Of a DNA stretch of 64,000 bases, positions 24,201 through 35,152 are shown piece by piece. Source of the stretch: Styela clava (lineage: Eukaryota > Chordata > Ascidiacea > Stolidobranchia > Styelidae); NCBI RefSeq assembly GCF_964204865.1, contig NC_135254.1, positions 16,311,001-16,375,000 of the forward strand. Reading direction: 5' to 3'. Both the position numbers and the translations under genes were made by a program. Each line of letters opens with the position of its first letter. Positions within the stretch are counted from its first letter, which is position 1. The notes beneath the pieces were generated by a model. The model saw only the letters and a list, made by a program, of their open reading frames with translations, searched no databases and was not told where the DNA came from.

Positions 24201-27200
24201 CATTGCCCAGCCAATCTAATTATGAAAACAAATGTAACACATTTTCTATTTTCACAATACAAAATACATCTGTCAACATCTTTATTTACTGACATGCTCA
24301 GTCCTTTTACAGTTTTCTGCAGAAAAATGCTGCAACTTTTAGGTCTGGCCAGTTCAATCCCTTCATATTAAGTATACAGTTATATTCAGGAGCAAGAGAA
24401 AACATTTTTTTGAAGATTAAGGCGGTAGGAATCATAGGCAAGTGGCAGTGGGTATAGCTATGAATGAGAAGACTTCATTAAGTAATAAATGATGGATAAG
24501 TGACAAAAAATGCGGTGAGATTCAGGGGATACTCAGTGACCCCGGTCTCGAGATGTTGTGATAATCCATAAAGCCCTTTATTTTTTGATTTTGGCATTAG
24601 AAGAAGTTATCAAATAGGTAAAACGGTGACCGTACATTTGAACCCACGTACATTTGAACCCATGTGTATATCCGCGGGTTCAATCTATATGCGGGTGCTA
24701 AAACCCATGGGTTAGGGTTAGTATGGGTTCAAATATCCGTGAAACAAAAAAATTTCCATAGGTGCAATAGTATGCAGGTGCAATTGTCGTGGGTTCAAAT
24801 GTACACGGGTTCAAATGTAATGGAACCAGGTAAAACGTGCACCGCATCCGATGACTAGCAATTTCTTCGGCCTTTTAAAGTTATGTATTAGATTTATTCA
24901 AATCTGATCTTATCTTACGTAGTGACATGACATACAGGTATAAAGCTACAAGTTTGGCATGGTTTTCTGAATGATGGAACCAGTTTTTAGTGAGTTCGAT
25001 ACAAAAGAAAACCTGTTCTTAGAATTTTGAAACACCAACCCTGGTTATTTATAATGCTATACTATCATATCATATTTATAATTTCACCTTCCAACCAGTA
25101 ACACTAAATGTTTTTCCAGCACTTCCAATAGTCAGAGTTCTGTCCCACATCCCAGGTAGCGATCCTAGTAAGAAATATATATATTCAATTTTACAGCAGA
25201 TAACAATTAATCAACATCAGTACAATATTTATTGTAAAACAGTTATCAATTAATTACTAGGCCTTCATCACATGGGGCAAGTACAACCACATTTTACAAC
25301 CCTAGCTGGGTGAGAGCATATTAAAAAGATTAAGAAATTCAAAAGATGATACCGACACAGGGTTGAAAAAATTTAAATTCGACTTTGGCTCTCAGTATCA
25401 ACCACATGTTAATCAAAGCCTTCTTTTATTGTCTTTTGATAATGCTTCGTCAACAAGATGTATTTTGAGTTTCTTTGGAAAATTGTCTATTATTTTTTAT
25501 GAGACTTTGACTCCAATATAAAAAAGCGCAAACCCCACATTCCGGTATCAAACATCAAGAGACTTGAAGCAGATAAAATGGTCAACACCGAATATTTAGG
25601 CTTGGAAAGACAATAACTAAATGTAATTGGATAATGTATGCCGAAACGTTACAGAAATGTGTTTGTATTAGTGTGCAGCAAGACTCTTGAATCCCTTAGG
25701 ATAGTTGTAAGGATCCACCGGCGAAAAAGCATAGAAGAAGAAAAAGTCTCGCAGAAACCCAGTCGATCGCAAAAACTGAATGAAAGTTACCTATTCTAAC
25801 ATGCTTAGCATCATATTGTAACCATTCATACACTTCATCACTAATACATAGAACGTCATGTTCAATACATAAATCAGCAATCATCTGCAATTCCTCTCTT
25901 GTGTACAGCTAGAATAAAAAGAAACATGAAAATGATAATTTATAGCAGCGGTTTCCAAATGGGGGCCATTAATCAGTTGCAAAGGGGCCATAATACTAGG
26001 TAAAGGGTTGATTTTAATGCAATTTTGTTTACATTCTTTACTTTTATAAGAAAATTCCCTGGGGCAACTTGGGGCATAAGTGCTAAACACCTACTAATCT
26101 AAAACATCACAGTTTGTACCTAATTCTCCCCGAAATCTTATTTTAGTACATATTTAGTCTTGAATGTATACCTTTCCTAACGGATTATGAGGATTGTTGA
26201 CAACAATTGCTTTTGTTTTACTGTTGAACGCAGATCGCAATTCTTTTTCATCGAAAACCCAATCAGCGCTTGATGACTGACCATCAGTAGCTTTCTAAAA
26301 AATGCAAAGAAGAAAAACTGTTTGTAATGTTGTAAGATCATTGAAGCAAGTGTGACATCATTAAAATAGTTTTTAAACATGAAGTGTGCGTATGAATCGT
26401 TTTGTTGTTGTGATGTTGTTGTTCTTTTTGGTATTTTTATGGTACTATGACAAAGTGAAAAATTACTTACAGGCCTCAAAGATACATATTTAGGAACTCC
26501 TCCTGCCATTAATGTCATTGGTTTATAACAGTCATAGAACGGTTCAATGATAATAACCTGAAATAAACAAAGAGATATTATGGGCATAAGGAGTAAAATG
26601 GATCTACTGGTAAATAAGGAGCTATTATAATTTGAAATGACCAATATCTTTCAAGTTCAGAATTGCCTACTCAATTTAATTCGATCATGGTGCGGCGATG
26701 GGCATGGGATTTAAACCTGAAATTTGAACCTGTGATGTCTTTAAAAAAAGAGATGGCTTATAAAGCTAAGGAGAAACCAAAAATTATACACATAGTTGGC
26801 AATAAATATTAACGTTAAAATGCAAGAAAATCAGAGTAAAAAAACAGACTGCTGAAACAATATGTTGCAAGCAAGGCATATACTAAAATATTACAGCAAA
26901 TATTCAATCACACCTCATCTCCATCTTCAATGAACGCTTGAAAGCTGCAGAATAAAGCACCATATGCCCCAGTTGTTACAATAACTTCATTCAAGGGATC
27001 AATATCTCGACCCATCAAAGGACTAAACAACTTAGATATAGCATTTACAAGCCTTGGATGACCCTGGATACAAAAAATAAAATCGTTGAAGAGTTTGATA
27101 AACAGGTCCTCTATAGAATGCCAACTTGTGATTCTCCTTGCAAATCCAAAGTACATAGATATATCATAACAAACTCAACGATTGGTGCATCTTGATTGTG

Positions 27201-29049
27201 CTTGTCCAGGATAATTATGTGCGAGAGGATTACTGAACTACTGATTCAGGAGTACTGATTACTGAAGGATTACAAACGAATAATTCCCAATAACATGAAT
27301 GGCAAAGAAAAAAATTGGAAGGTGGGGTATAAATAACTTTAGAAATTCGGAAGGTGGGGTATAAATAACTTTAGAAATTCAATTTTAAATTTGAAGTCTT
27401 AATAAAAACATTGGTCATTCAGTCATCAATAGCTAATGAGAGATGAAGCTGGAGCCCAACTTCAAAAAAAAAAATAAAGCTCCCAGGCCTTTGTGATTTC
27501 ATCAAACCAGCCCCCCCAGCCCTGATTAGAAGAAAAGTAAATTATAAATTTGCATGAATATTAATCTGCTATGCCATCGATTACATAGAAAGAGCCATAA
27601 TCGAAAAATTTAAAGAGAAAATCCTCAATTCAATTTTCTAATTTCACATTCAAGAATTGTAAAATCAACCTACATGACCCCTAGTATATTGATTCAAAAT
27701 ATGCCTGTCTCCGGCAGTTGCATTCGCAAGTGCTTCCTTTACATAATCAGGAGGACTGAAATCTGGAAATCCTTGCCCGACATTGACTGCCTTGAAATCA
27801 GCTGCCATCTTTGTATAGACATTCCTGAATGATAATAAGATTATTCAAAATTCAGATAAGTATAGGTAAGTTTATTTTAACTCTATAATCAGCATAACAT
27901 AATGTAAAATATAATAAAATTGATGAAAAAATGAATAAATAAAAATTAATGCAAGAATCAGTGAGCAAACGAAATTTTGAGTAAAAATTAAAAGCTATAT
28001 AATTTAAATCGAAAGTTGTTGCCAAAATAAATATCATGTGCAAAATCATATGAAATGCAAAACTGACTACGATGCATTTGATGCTATCTGAATAACAATG
28101 GTCAGTGCACCAATACTATAAGTAACTTTAATTATCCTTCAATGCCTCATGCAGGATCATGGCCAAATACAGAACTGGGAAGTCGTTTATCATTGTTCGA
28201 TTGGCTGCAGTGAATCAAATACACATCTTTTGAAGGTTTTTTTTTGTGTTTGTCCGAAGAAAGATTATGGTGGGGCCCACTTACCAAACATTTTCATCAG
28301 TTCCTTCCAGTCGTTTCGTTCCTCGGATTTTACTAGACATTTTTCTTGATATTGAAAGATTAATCTTAATAAAAAGCAAATAGGATATTTCAAAATCATG
28401 TTCACTAAGTTAAATAGTTGAAAAGCAAATCAGTTAGAATAATGCAGCTATAGATATAAAAACTATACTCAATAATACTGAACTTAATACCAATCAACTA
28501 TTCCTGTATTCACATAATCTCAATACATCAATAAATAATTCAGTTAATTCCTGAATTCTAGAATCTGGTGGATTTTAAATTAGCTACATCAGCACTTTTT
28601 GGATAAAAATGAGATATAGACATAAACACATCACAAAATTCACTAGTACTGTACTGTGATCAGTGTAAAGCACTACAGCACTACCCTGACTAACACCTTC
28701 AGAACAGAGTATAGCAATACCTTACTTCATGATTGTACTTTCCCTTTGAAATACGGAAGGCTGTGTCATAATATCGGAAACGGCCATATATAAAGCGCAT
28801 CAACTGCGACTTATCGCAGTATCGGGTAATAAAAATAACATACTGACATATGCAATTCGTCAAGTCATGTTTACGCAGTCGAGTTAACGAAAAATGGCAA
28901 ATCACATGCATGTTTCCAAGTTTGCTTACCGATGGAAATACAGGTTCCAAAAAGCGATCGCTTCCGACTAATCCAAAATTTCTGGCAGCAACGTAACAAA
29001 TATTACGACGAAATATTTGTACCGCTGTTTTACGGCAACAAATCATCAT
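21286..29049 (-). CDS. KYAT3: kynurenine--oxoglutarate transaminase (KYAT3/KYAT1 type), mitochondrial leader
   Basis: PLP-dependent aminotransferase and cysteine-S-conjugate beta-lyase family; converts kynurenine to kynurenic acid. Thirteen exons: 29049-28930, 28364-28285, 27824-27674, 27063-26914, 26557-26471, 26294-26172, 25908-25791, 25164-25088, 24215-24126, 23836-23650, 23212-23139, 22074-21991, 21333-21286. All junctions are GT-AG and in phase, giving 462 residues (human KYAT3: 454). Seen: NQYTRGHGHPRLVNAI, TTGAYGALF, the substrate-site motif NNPHNPLGK, CISDEVYEWL, the PLP lysine in TIGSAGKTFSVTGWK (about residue 294) and the carboxylate-binding Arg in YIRFCF. Exon 1 is basic, rich in C, R and F and lacks acidic residues at its start, as a mitochondrial presequence would be. 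A second in-frame ATG at 28340 (MSSKIRGTKRLEG) would give a cytosolic form. Confidence 0.95.
21530..21785. repeat. GACTC-rich repeat in the last KYAT intron
   Basis: Many close copies of GACTCA, ACTCGAG-like and ACTTGACTT words in both orientations, the same repeat type as 7900-8100. It lies between exons 12 and 13. Confidence 0.5.
24620..24840. repeat. short inverted-repeat element with ACATTTGAACCC words
   Basis: Left arm has ACATTTGAACCCACGTACAT; right arm has the mirror words GTGGGTTCAAATGTACACGG, giving a hairpin-like element of about 200 bases. The centre contains more GGGTTCAA/AACCCA words in both orientations. It lies in the KYAT intron between exons 8 and 9. A related word set (ACATTTGCACCCA) occurs at 45236-45340 and 61954-62058. 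Confidence 0.6.
26645..26760 (-). repeat. SINE fragment, reverse, in KYAT intron
   Basis: The minus strand contains CACAGGTTCAAATTTCAGG and TTTAAATCCCATGCCCA, which align with the B-box region of the SINE at 16970. Tail missing. Confidence 0.45.
27317..27380 (+). repeat. perfect 32-bp tandem duplication
   Basis: Two identical 32-base units back to back, each starting GGAAGGTGGGGTATAAATAA and ending AGAAATTC. Located in the KYAT intron between exons 3 and 4. Identity suggests a recent event or an assembly slip. Confidence 0.85.
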
Positions 29050-29396
29050 AAACAGTAGCAAAACTTGTGGATAATCCAATACCCCCGGGCTTATGTCAAC
29101 ACCTCAACTTTGGATAATTTCACAAATTGAACCACCGATCACGACCTCTGTATTCATTAGGTAATGTTGAAGGACATACTTTTGCAAATAATAGCTCAGT
29201 TTAACTCTGTAATATCTTTACAACAATATTCTCATTGTTCAGGTCATTTGGATTATGACTGCCACGTGAAACCACTAAAATTCCGCACAACAAAACTAAA
29301 TACGGTATAAATGGATATTGATTATTTGTAGAAAAATATTTGCACACTTGCAAACATTCCTAACTCACATTCATAAATTATATTGTGAGTCTCCGT

Positions 29397-29838
29397 TAGG
29401 GTTGCCAACCGTCCTTTATTTCAAAGGACAATCCGTTAATTAAGTTTTCGGTCCTTGTTCTTTTTAGCATTTAGAAAATATGCTAATCGTCCTTAATTCT
29501 TTCAACGTCGTTTCGCCCGATAGTTTTAGTACTGTGTTTGATATTGTTCCGTTCTTAGAAACCGCATCCGTTCATGTATTTGCAAGTTTAAATTTTTTTT
29601 CAATTTCGCTTTGGTCTGGCTCAATTAGCCAAAGAAATAACAATTTCATTAACATTGTTTGGGTCAATGTTAAATAAACATTAAATGTAAAACACATGAA
29701 GATTGTTTTAACATATCTCTTAAGCTCGTATAAAAATTTTATTTCATTGTTCTATATTGTTCTTTTATGCAAGTTACAAAATAAATGATGGCGTTATTCT
29801 ATGTCCTTTATTGAAACTTTTCATGGTTGGCAACCCTA
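29397..29838. mobile_element. hAT-type MITE, 442 bp
   Basis: Ends TAGGGTTGCCAACC and GGTTGGCAACCCTA, flanked by a perfect 8-bp duplication GTCTCCGT (29389-29396 and 29839-29846). The outer 25 bases contain near-mirror CCTTTATT words. The 65-codon ORF inside shows no transposase motif. Confidence 0.9.
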
Positions 29839-29846
29839 GTCTCCGT

Positions 29847-32111
29847 CGACGTTTTTTATACCGCGTCATGCCACAATCTGTAGAAAATCAGTGATGGACA
29901 TCGATCGTTTATATGACCCTCTATAAGTAATTTTTTTATTCAAGTGGTTTTTAAACTTTCATAACCCACAGCCCCCTTCTTTCATATAAAAATACCTAGT
30001 TTTGTATTTAACACCATGTCATTCGAAATAAAAATGCGTTGCAGACAAAGAATCGTCAAATCCAAGAATTTTACTACACCTGTACGCTCTGTTGTGAAAT
30101 AAATAGGTCAATTAAATAATTTTTTCGAATGAAGATTGCCGAACTTAAATACGAGATGCAATGCCGTTCGAATTAGTTGCTTCGCATCTACTTATTTTCG
30201 TGTTTAGTTGTGTAACTGGGTACTTCATTTATATTAATATATATATATATCGTATATTTTAGCATTTTCAACCAAGATTCCCTGACCGTTAATACAGTAT
30301 ATATGTTAGGGAAAACACTGCGTTAATCTATTTCAGAAAATTAGAATGAAATTTCAAGTACGCTTTTACTTGAAGAGTGTACATGATTTCTTGGAAATGC
30401 GTGACAGTGGGAGAAATTCAGGCACGGCTAAGAGAATAACCCTTTTACTCGTGTCGCATTCTGAAATATATGAAATGCATACAACCTATCGATTTTAGAT
30501 GTGCTATATGCCTATATCCCATATTATAGTATTTCAGTATCGGTTCGTGCCATCATGAGGCTGTTCTACTTCTTGATATATATATAAATATCCAAGGTCA
30601 TAAATTCCCTTTTCGTTAGAAGCGTCTATGGAGTAGCCTACGTTTTATTAATAATCGGATTTTTGGGGAAGTTTACCTATTATATAAATATCACAGTAAT
30701 CTGCCACCAAATTCATCAAGACTATATTCATACAATCAGACTACAATAGAGCTGTGAAACATATTTGTCGGTGGGCCATATAACAAACTTCAGCCCGTGG
30801 GTCGCCTGTTGACTTACAGAGTACAGAATGCATTATAGTATACCTATAGTATCCTATTCGTATACCTTGGTTTATTAGACCTTAGTTGAAATCGCAGATT
30901 GCACTGTTCAGGGCCTTGTTCAGCGTGACTAAGCGTCGTTTGAAAAAGATGCTGTTGGGTAGGGTAAATTTTGGTGTATCGCTTGAACAGGGCCTGTTTT
31001 TGGTTAGTAGTTGATTTGGACATATTTTATTCCGTATTGCTGCAATACAAAAAAATTTCATATATTGGATTACGTGCAAAAAATGTTAATTGCAGTACGT
31101 AAGTGAAAGTGGAAGAAAATGAAAAACCAGGATCTCGGACCACATAAGGGATATCCGGAAAAAAGCTGCAATACCAGTCACCAATCATTTCGATAGCACA
31201 CTGAGAACCCGGCAATCACTAAGAATCAGCGTAATGAAACTCAAAGAAAAAGATTCTAAAACAAACACAACAAAACATTTGCAGCCATATCTTGTTTTAT
31301 CTGAAGAAGTTAGATTATGAAAATATTACGAATGACTAAAGGTAGCTATGCTATTCACTTATTCATTGCTGGTACTTTATTATTGTACACGAAGTGTAAA
31401 TATGGATCGCTTTGTTGTTGTTGGTATTTTTCTTCTTATCGGTATGAAAAAATCGGTTTTCTCACTAGCTACTGGACCAATTGCTTTGAAATTTTCAGTG
31501 GTTTAAAATCGTATTTTTCGCTAGAAGGGTATTGTCTTTGTTTATTTTAAAATATTCTGGAGTTCTATATGATTCGTTTTTCACTTTGAAATTTGTGTGA
31601 TAACCTCTTTAAAGCTAATAAAAAGTAATTGTCGCGGCCCTGCGACCTCACTCGTGCTACGCAAAGGTCGGAAGTTTTCCCGATCTTACCGAACAGTGGA
31701 CTAGGTAGAGTAAGGTGCTGTGGAAGGTGCGGTAGACTACTGCTTTTTTGGCTTTCGTGTCGCTATATCTGATCATTGGTCTCTTGTTTTTATAAATGTA
31801 GAGGTATTTTGTATACTCCATATACATACACTCCATGTACATACCGATCGAAGACAATGTAATTTACTTGCCGGACGGGAAGCTAAATAATGACGACGCT
31901 TTAGCAGCATGTGTAACGAAACTGCAATAGTAGATATTCTGTACCACGGAAGAAACAAACATAAAACTAACAGAAGAAACTTTATCGTTCACTGAAACTG
32001 GCGTTTCTGCAGTTGATTTTCTTGTTTGCAGCATCAGGTATATAGCGCCAGACAATATATTAATACTATATAGAAAACAAAGATCAATCGCTATATATTC
32101 AATGAAAATCT
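29847..32111. other. intergenic between KYAT3-like and P450 pseudogene
   Basis: No conserved coding sequence. It contains the interspersed repeat at 31383-31560 (partner of 15600-15845) and, from about 31870, sequence homologous to intron 2 of the intact P450s (39055-39240): the P450 duplication reaches this far but stops before exon 3. A hAT-like end fragment (AAGTGGTTTTTAAACTTTC) lies near 29941. Confidence 0.6.
31383..31560 (+). repeat. interspersed repeat, partner of 15600-15845
   Basis: Carries the same ACTGGACCAATTGCTTTGAA core and following TTTTCAGTGGTT as the copy in the last AK5-like intron. The ORF across it is not protein-like. Confidence 0.55.
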
Positions 32112-33165
32112 CACCACCTTAACCTTAAAGTCATTAATGTAAATTTTTGCTGTTCTTTGAAATGCCCATCAATATCTTGAAAATAATCCCGTAACTATTT
32201 GTAAGCCGCCGAAGAACATGAGACTGAGGACGTCCTGAGAATGATGACCGTTTTTCACGGGAGCATGAAAAAAAAAGAAACTCTATCTATATCAGTTGCA
32301 AATTGTTAAGCAAAAGTTTTTAATGGGGTTCACAAACAACTTTTTGCTGAGAACAGTGAGGGTCTAGAATAGATGATCGACTTCCATGACGATGACCAAT
32401 CGTTAACGATGCTGTAACAATAACAATCTGTACAACCGCTCAGACAAGTATATACGTAAACATTGCTTCGTTTATGTGATTTTCCGGTTATTTCCAGTTT
32501 TTAGGTTTAGTTGACTTCCAAAAATCTAGGTGTGGTTGAAATGATTTAATAGTCATTATGTTTCCGCGAAGTTTTAGTTTATTTGTAGTAATCCAATATT
32601 GGTACGGTAAAAGCGGCGATAGATTGGACTAAAATTAGCTACTAGTACCTTTAAATGGCAAACAGTTCAATGCCTAGAATAAAAACGAAAGTTTTGAACA
32701 AGTAAACCAGTTCGTAGGTAGGCTACCAACTAGCAAAAACCATTTCGAGATGAGCTGGGGTCAAGGAAGCATCCATTGCAAGCAAGCTCAATACAATATT
32801 TAAATGCGTTTTTTACTTTCGTCACTCATTTTTTTTTCATAGAATTACGTTAGTTCAAATTTGAAGGGATTTATTAGAAGCAAGAACAAAACTGTTACCT
32901 CTTGTATCGATTCATAATCGTTCAAAATCGCATATGTTTTAGATCCAACATTGACAGCAAATACAGGTCCATATTTCTTTGCAAGCTCTATAAATTTTCG
33001 TGGTGGATGATTCCCCATGAATGGAACGTATCCGACCAACGTTAAACCTGTTGGAAGGCCTTTGCGTTTGTTACGATTCTTCATGTAGTAATATGTGCAA
33101 AGGAAAACGAATACTGTTGTACAAAGCCACACGTTGTCGATGCCGTATTCATTATACATGGACAT
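32112..33165 (-). pseudogene. truncated cytochrome P450 pseudogene (exons 1-2 only)
   Basis: Exon 1 (33165-32899, ATG) matches the intact P450s at 39831 and 52351: the membrane anchor and MKNRNKRK are kept, but the proline hinge has lost three residues in frame (LPTGLTLVGY against LPPGPTGLPLVGY). Its donor is still GT. Exon 2 (about 32257-32112) is broken: the acceptor AG before the GCTC start is now AT, and one base is missing at the position matching GAATGCATGACC. Exons 3-9, including the haem-binding part, are absent; homology stops within intron 2 near 31870. It cannot encode a P450. Upstream sequence to about 33700 also matches that upstream of the intact copy. Confidence 0.88.
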
Positions 33166-34049
33166 TAGGGTAAGATAACAATATACCTTCGTGATTTCGA
33201 TCAATTATTACGGTACTAGGTTAACATGATCTACCATTCTATTGTTTCCGAACACATTTCGACATGAAAATTTTCCTAATGTGAAAACTATTATTAGTTT
33301 AATAGACTATCTTGTTAACGATAATTCTGATTTCTTGCAGTTACCACTATTTCTTGCCTACAGCATCCCACCGTGTCCAAAGTATTATTAATCTGATTCT
33401 GGACAATCGTCGGATTTGTCACACTCTGAAAGTCCATTTGCCGTCGACGGCTTGAAGCAGATAAACTTTGACTTTAAAAGTTAGTTTCCTTGCTCGGAGC
33501 AAGCAGAAATATCCGGCTGATTGGATGACATAGTCTATTCTGGCCTGTCGAATATTAAAGTAACAAGCAAAGTAAAACGCAGTTCACCATAGTTCAGTCT
33601 CCATAATCTAGTGTTATCTACTATTTTGGTCTATTAATATTTGTCGTGACATCCTGCCTTATAGCGATTGTTACGTATTTTCCTATGTTACGTTGTTGAA
33701 ATGGCAAATGAATTTCATGATCTACTAATTTCATTAGCTGAGGTAGATACAGTATCAAAGCATTAATTTGAGCTCTGTTTTTCTAAGCCCGCTACTTTCG
33801 CGACCAAAGCCAATGTATAATATACCTAAGTTACGCAACAATGAAAATTGGCCACCGTTTTCGGTGCGATAATTCAAGTTTCCAGCAGATGCAGAGAGAA
33901 TGGGAAACTGGGAGATAAATTGTAGGCGGGTTGGAGGATGGAAACTCTGCTCAGACATTTCTGTGTGCTAGGTTAGTCAAATAGTTACATTGATAACATG
34001 AAAGAAGGGCTGCACAGAGTTGCAGGATGGGGTCACGTTTATTTATCGC

Positions 34050-34464
34050 CGATTAGATTTGTTTAAGACAGCTCTGACCCCAGACAAGTTATCTAAACTG
34101 TTAAGATTTTCTAAACCCCATCATCAGATTCGGAAAACTGTCTTCAAGTTATTCTAATTTAGAGCGGAGTGCTTTCGATATATTAGATTCATTGGCATAA
34201 TTTCCTCTGATGGCACAACAGTTTTATAGTAATCAAGAGTATTGTGATACAGTCAGTTTTCTATTTTGTAAAAACGGGATGCTGAATTCTTGTTATTTCA
34301 GAAGTAGCATTCATAAAGCAATTGAAAAAAGATCAAATATCCATGAGGATGTTTTAAAATATAAATCAATTTCCAGCATTGTCATTGAAATTGTTCAGCA
34401 ATATACCGATGCAATGAAGCCTAGCAAACAAATACCTCCTAACCTTATTTTTAATGAGTACTAA
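34050..34464 (+). pseudogene. degraded ORF of unknown family, copy 1
   Basis: The ATG at 34210 opens 84 codons (MAQQFYSNQEYCDTVSFLF... to IPPNLIFNEY). The reading continues upstream in a protein-like way (NLERSAFDILDSLA) but through a TAA, and further upstream (TPDKLSKLLRFSKPHHQIRK) in another frame. So this looks like the 3' part of a longer coding sequence that has decayed; an acceptor-like TTATTTCAG precedes 34303. The same stop and shift are in copy 2, so the decay predates the duplication. I do not recognise the family. Confidence 0.4.
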
Positions 34465-35041
34465 TCCATAATTCAATAGTTCAATGTATGAACACCATGA
34501 ACATAACAAACCGATGATTTTATCTGACTTACTGAATTAAATGTTGAATACTTCACATGATAATTTTAAAAACACCGCTACACGCAACTTCACGAAATTA
34601 TAATATATATTATGTTTAATAGAACCGAATAACCTCCGATGCATGGCAACATAAATATGTTTGAACGAAAACGATGAAATTCCATTTTAGAGTTTGTAAA
34701 TTTATTAAAAATGCACTAATTTCCAATGTCTCTGCGCCAGTACATGAGAATACGATCACATGCCCTGAGAGAGACACCTCAAACAACCTCGTGGATATAT
34801 ATAACATTACATTTTTGAAAACAATTGAATAATTTTTCATGTAGAAACCGGTAAATATAAATAATAACGCTGCCAACGAAAACAATCTATCCTAATAAAC
34901 ATACAATCAGATGCCATGAAAGCGGCACCAAAAGTAACTCCGTATTTCCAAAATCAAATTTTCAAAAGGTATTTAATTATTTTCGACTTCCATAACCTAT
35001 GTCCAATGCATTTGCCGTGAACACTTTAAATGGTAATTTAT

Positions 35042-35047
35042 TTTATT
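35042..35047 (-). terminator. poly(A) signal of P450 copy 1
   Basis: AATAAA on the minus strand about 106 bases after the stop at 35153. Confidence 0.55.
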
Positions 35048-35152
35048 AGTAGCAATTTTTAACGGGTAAACATTCAATAACATATACCAGCATATAAAAA
35101 ATATTTACACATACATATGCCGAAGGTAGAAAAGTTGGGAAACAAAAAATCT

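Noticed and set aside
31027-31215. Minus ORF containing GDWYCSFFPDIPYVVRDPG
   Set aside because: No supporting exon chain or recognisable motif; intergenic repeat-rich DNA.
34616-34885. 89-codon minus ORF (FIFTGFYMKNYSIVFK...) also at 48015-48275
   Set aside because: Starts at a non-ATG codon, lies in the P450 3' flank, and has AT-rich hydrophobic composition with no splice partners.
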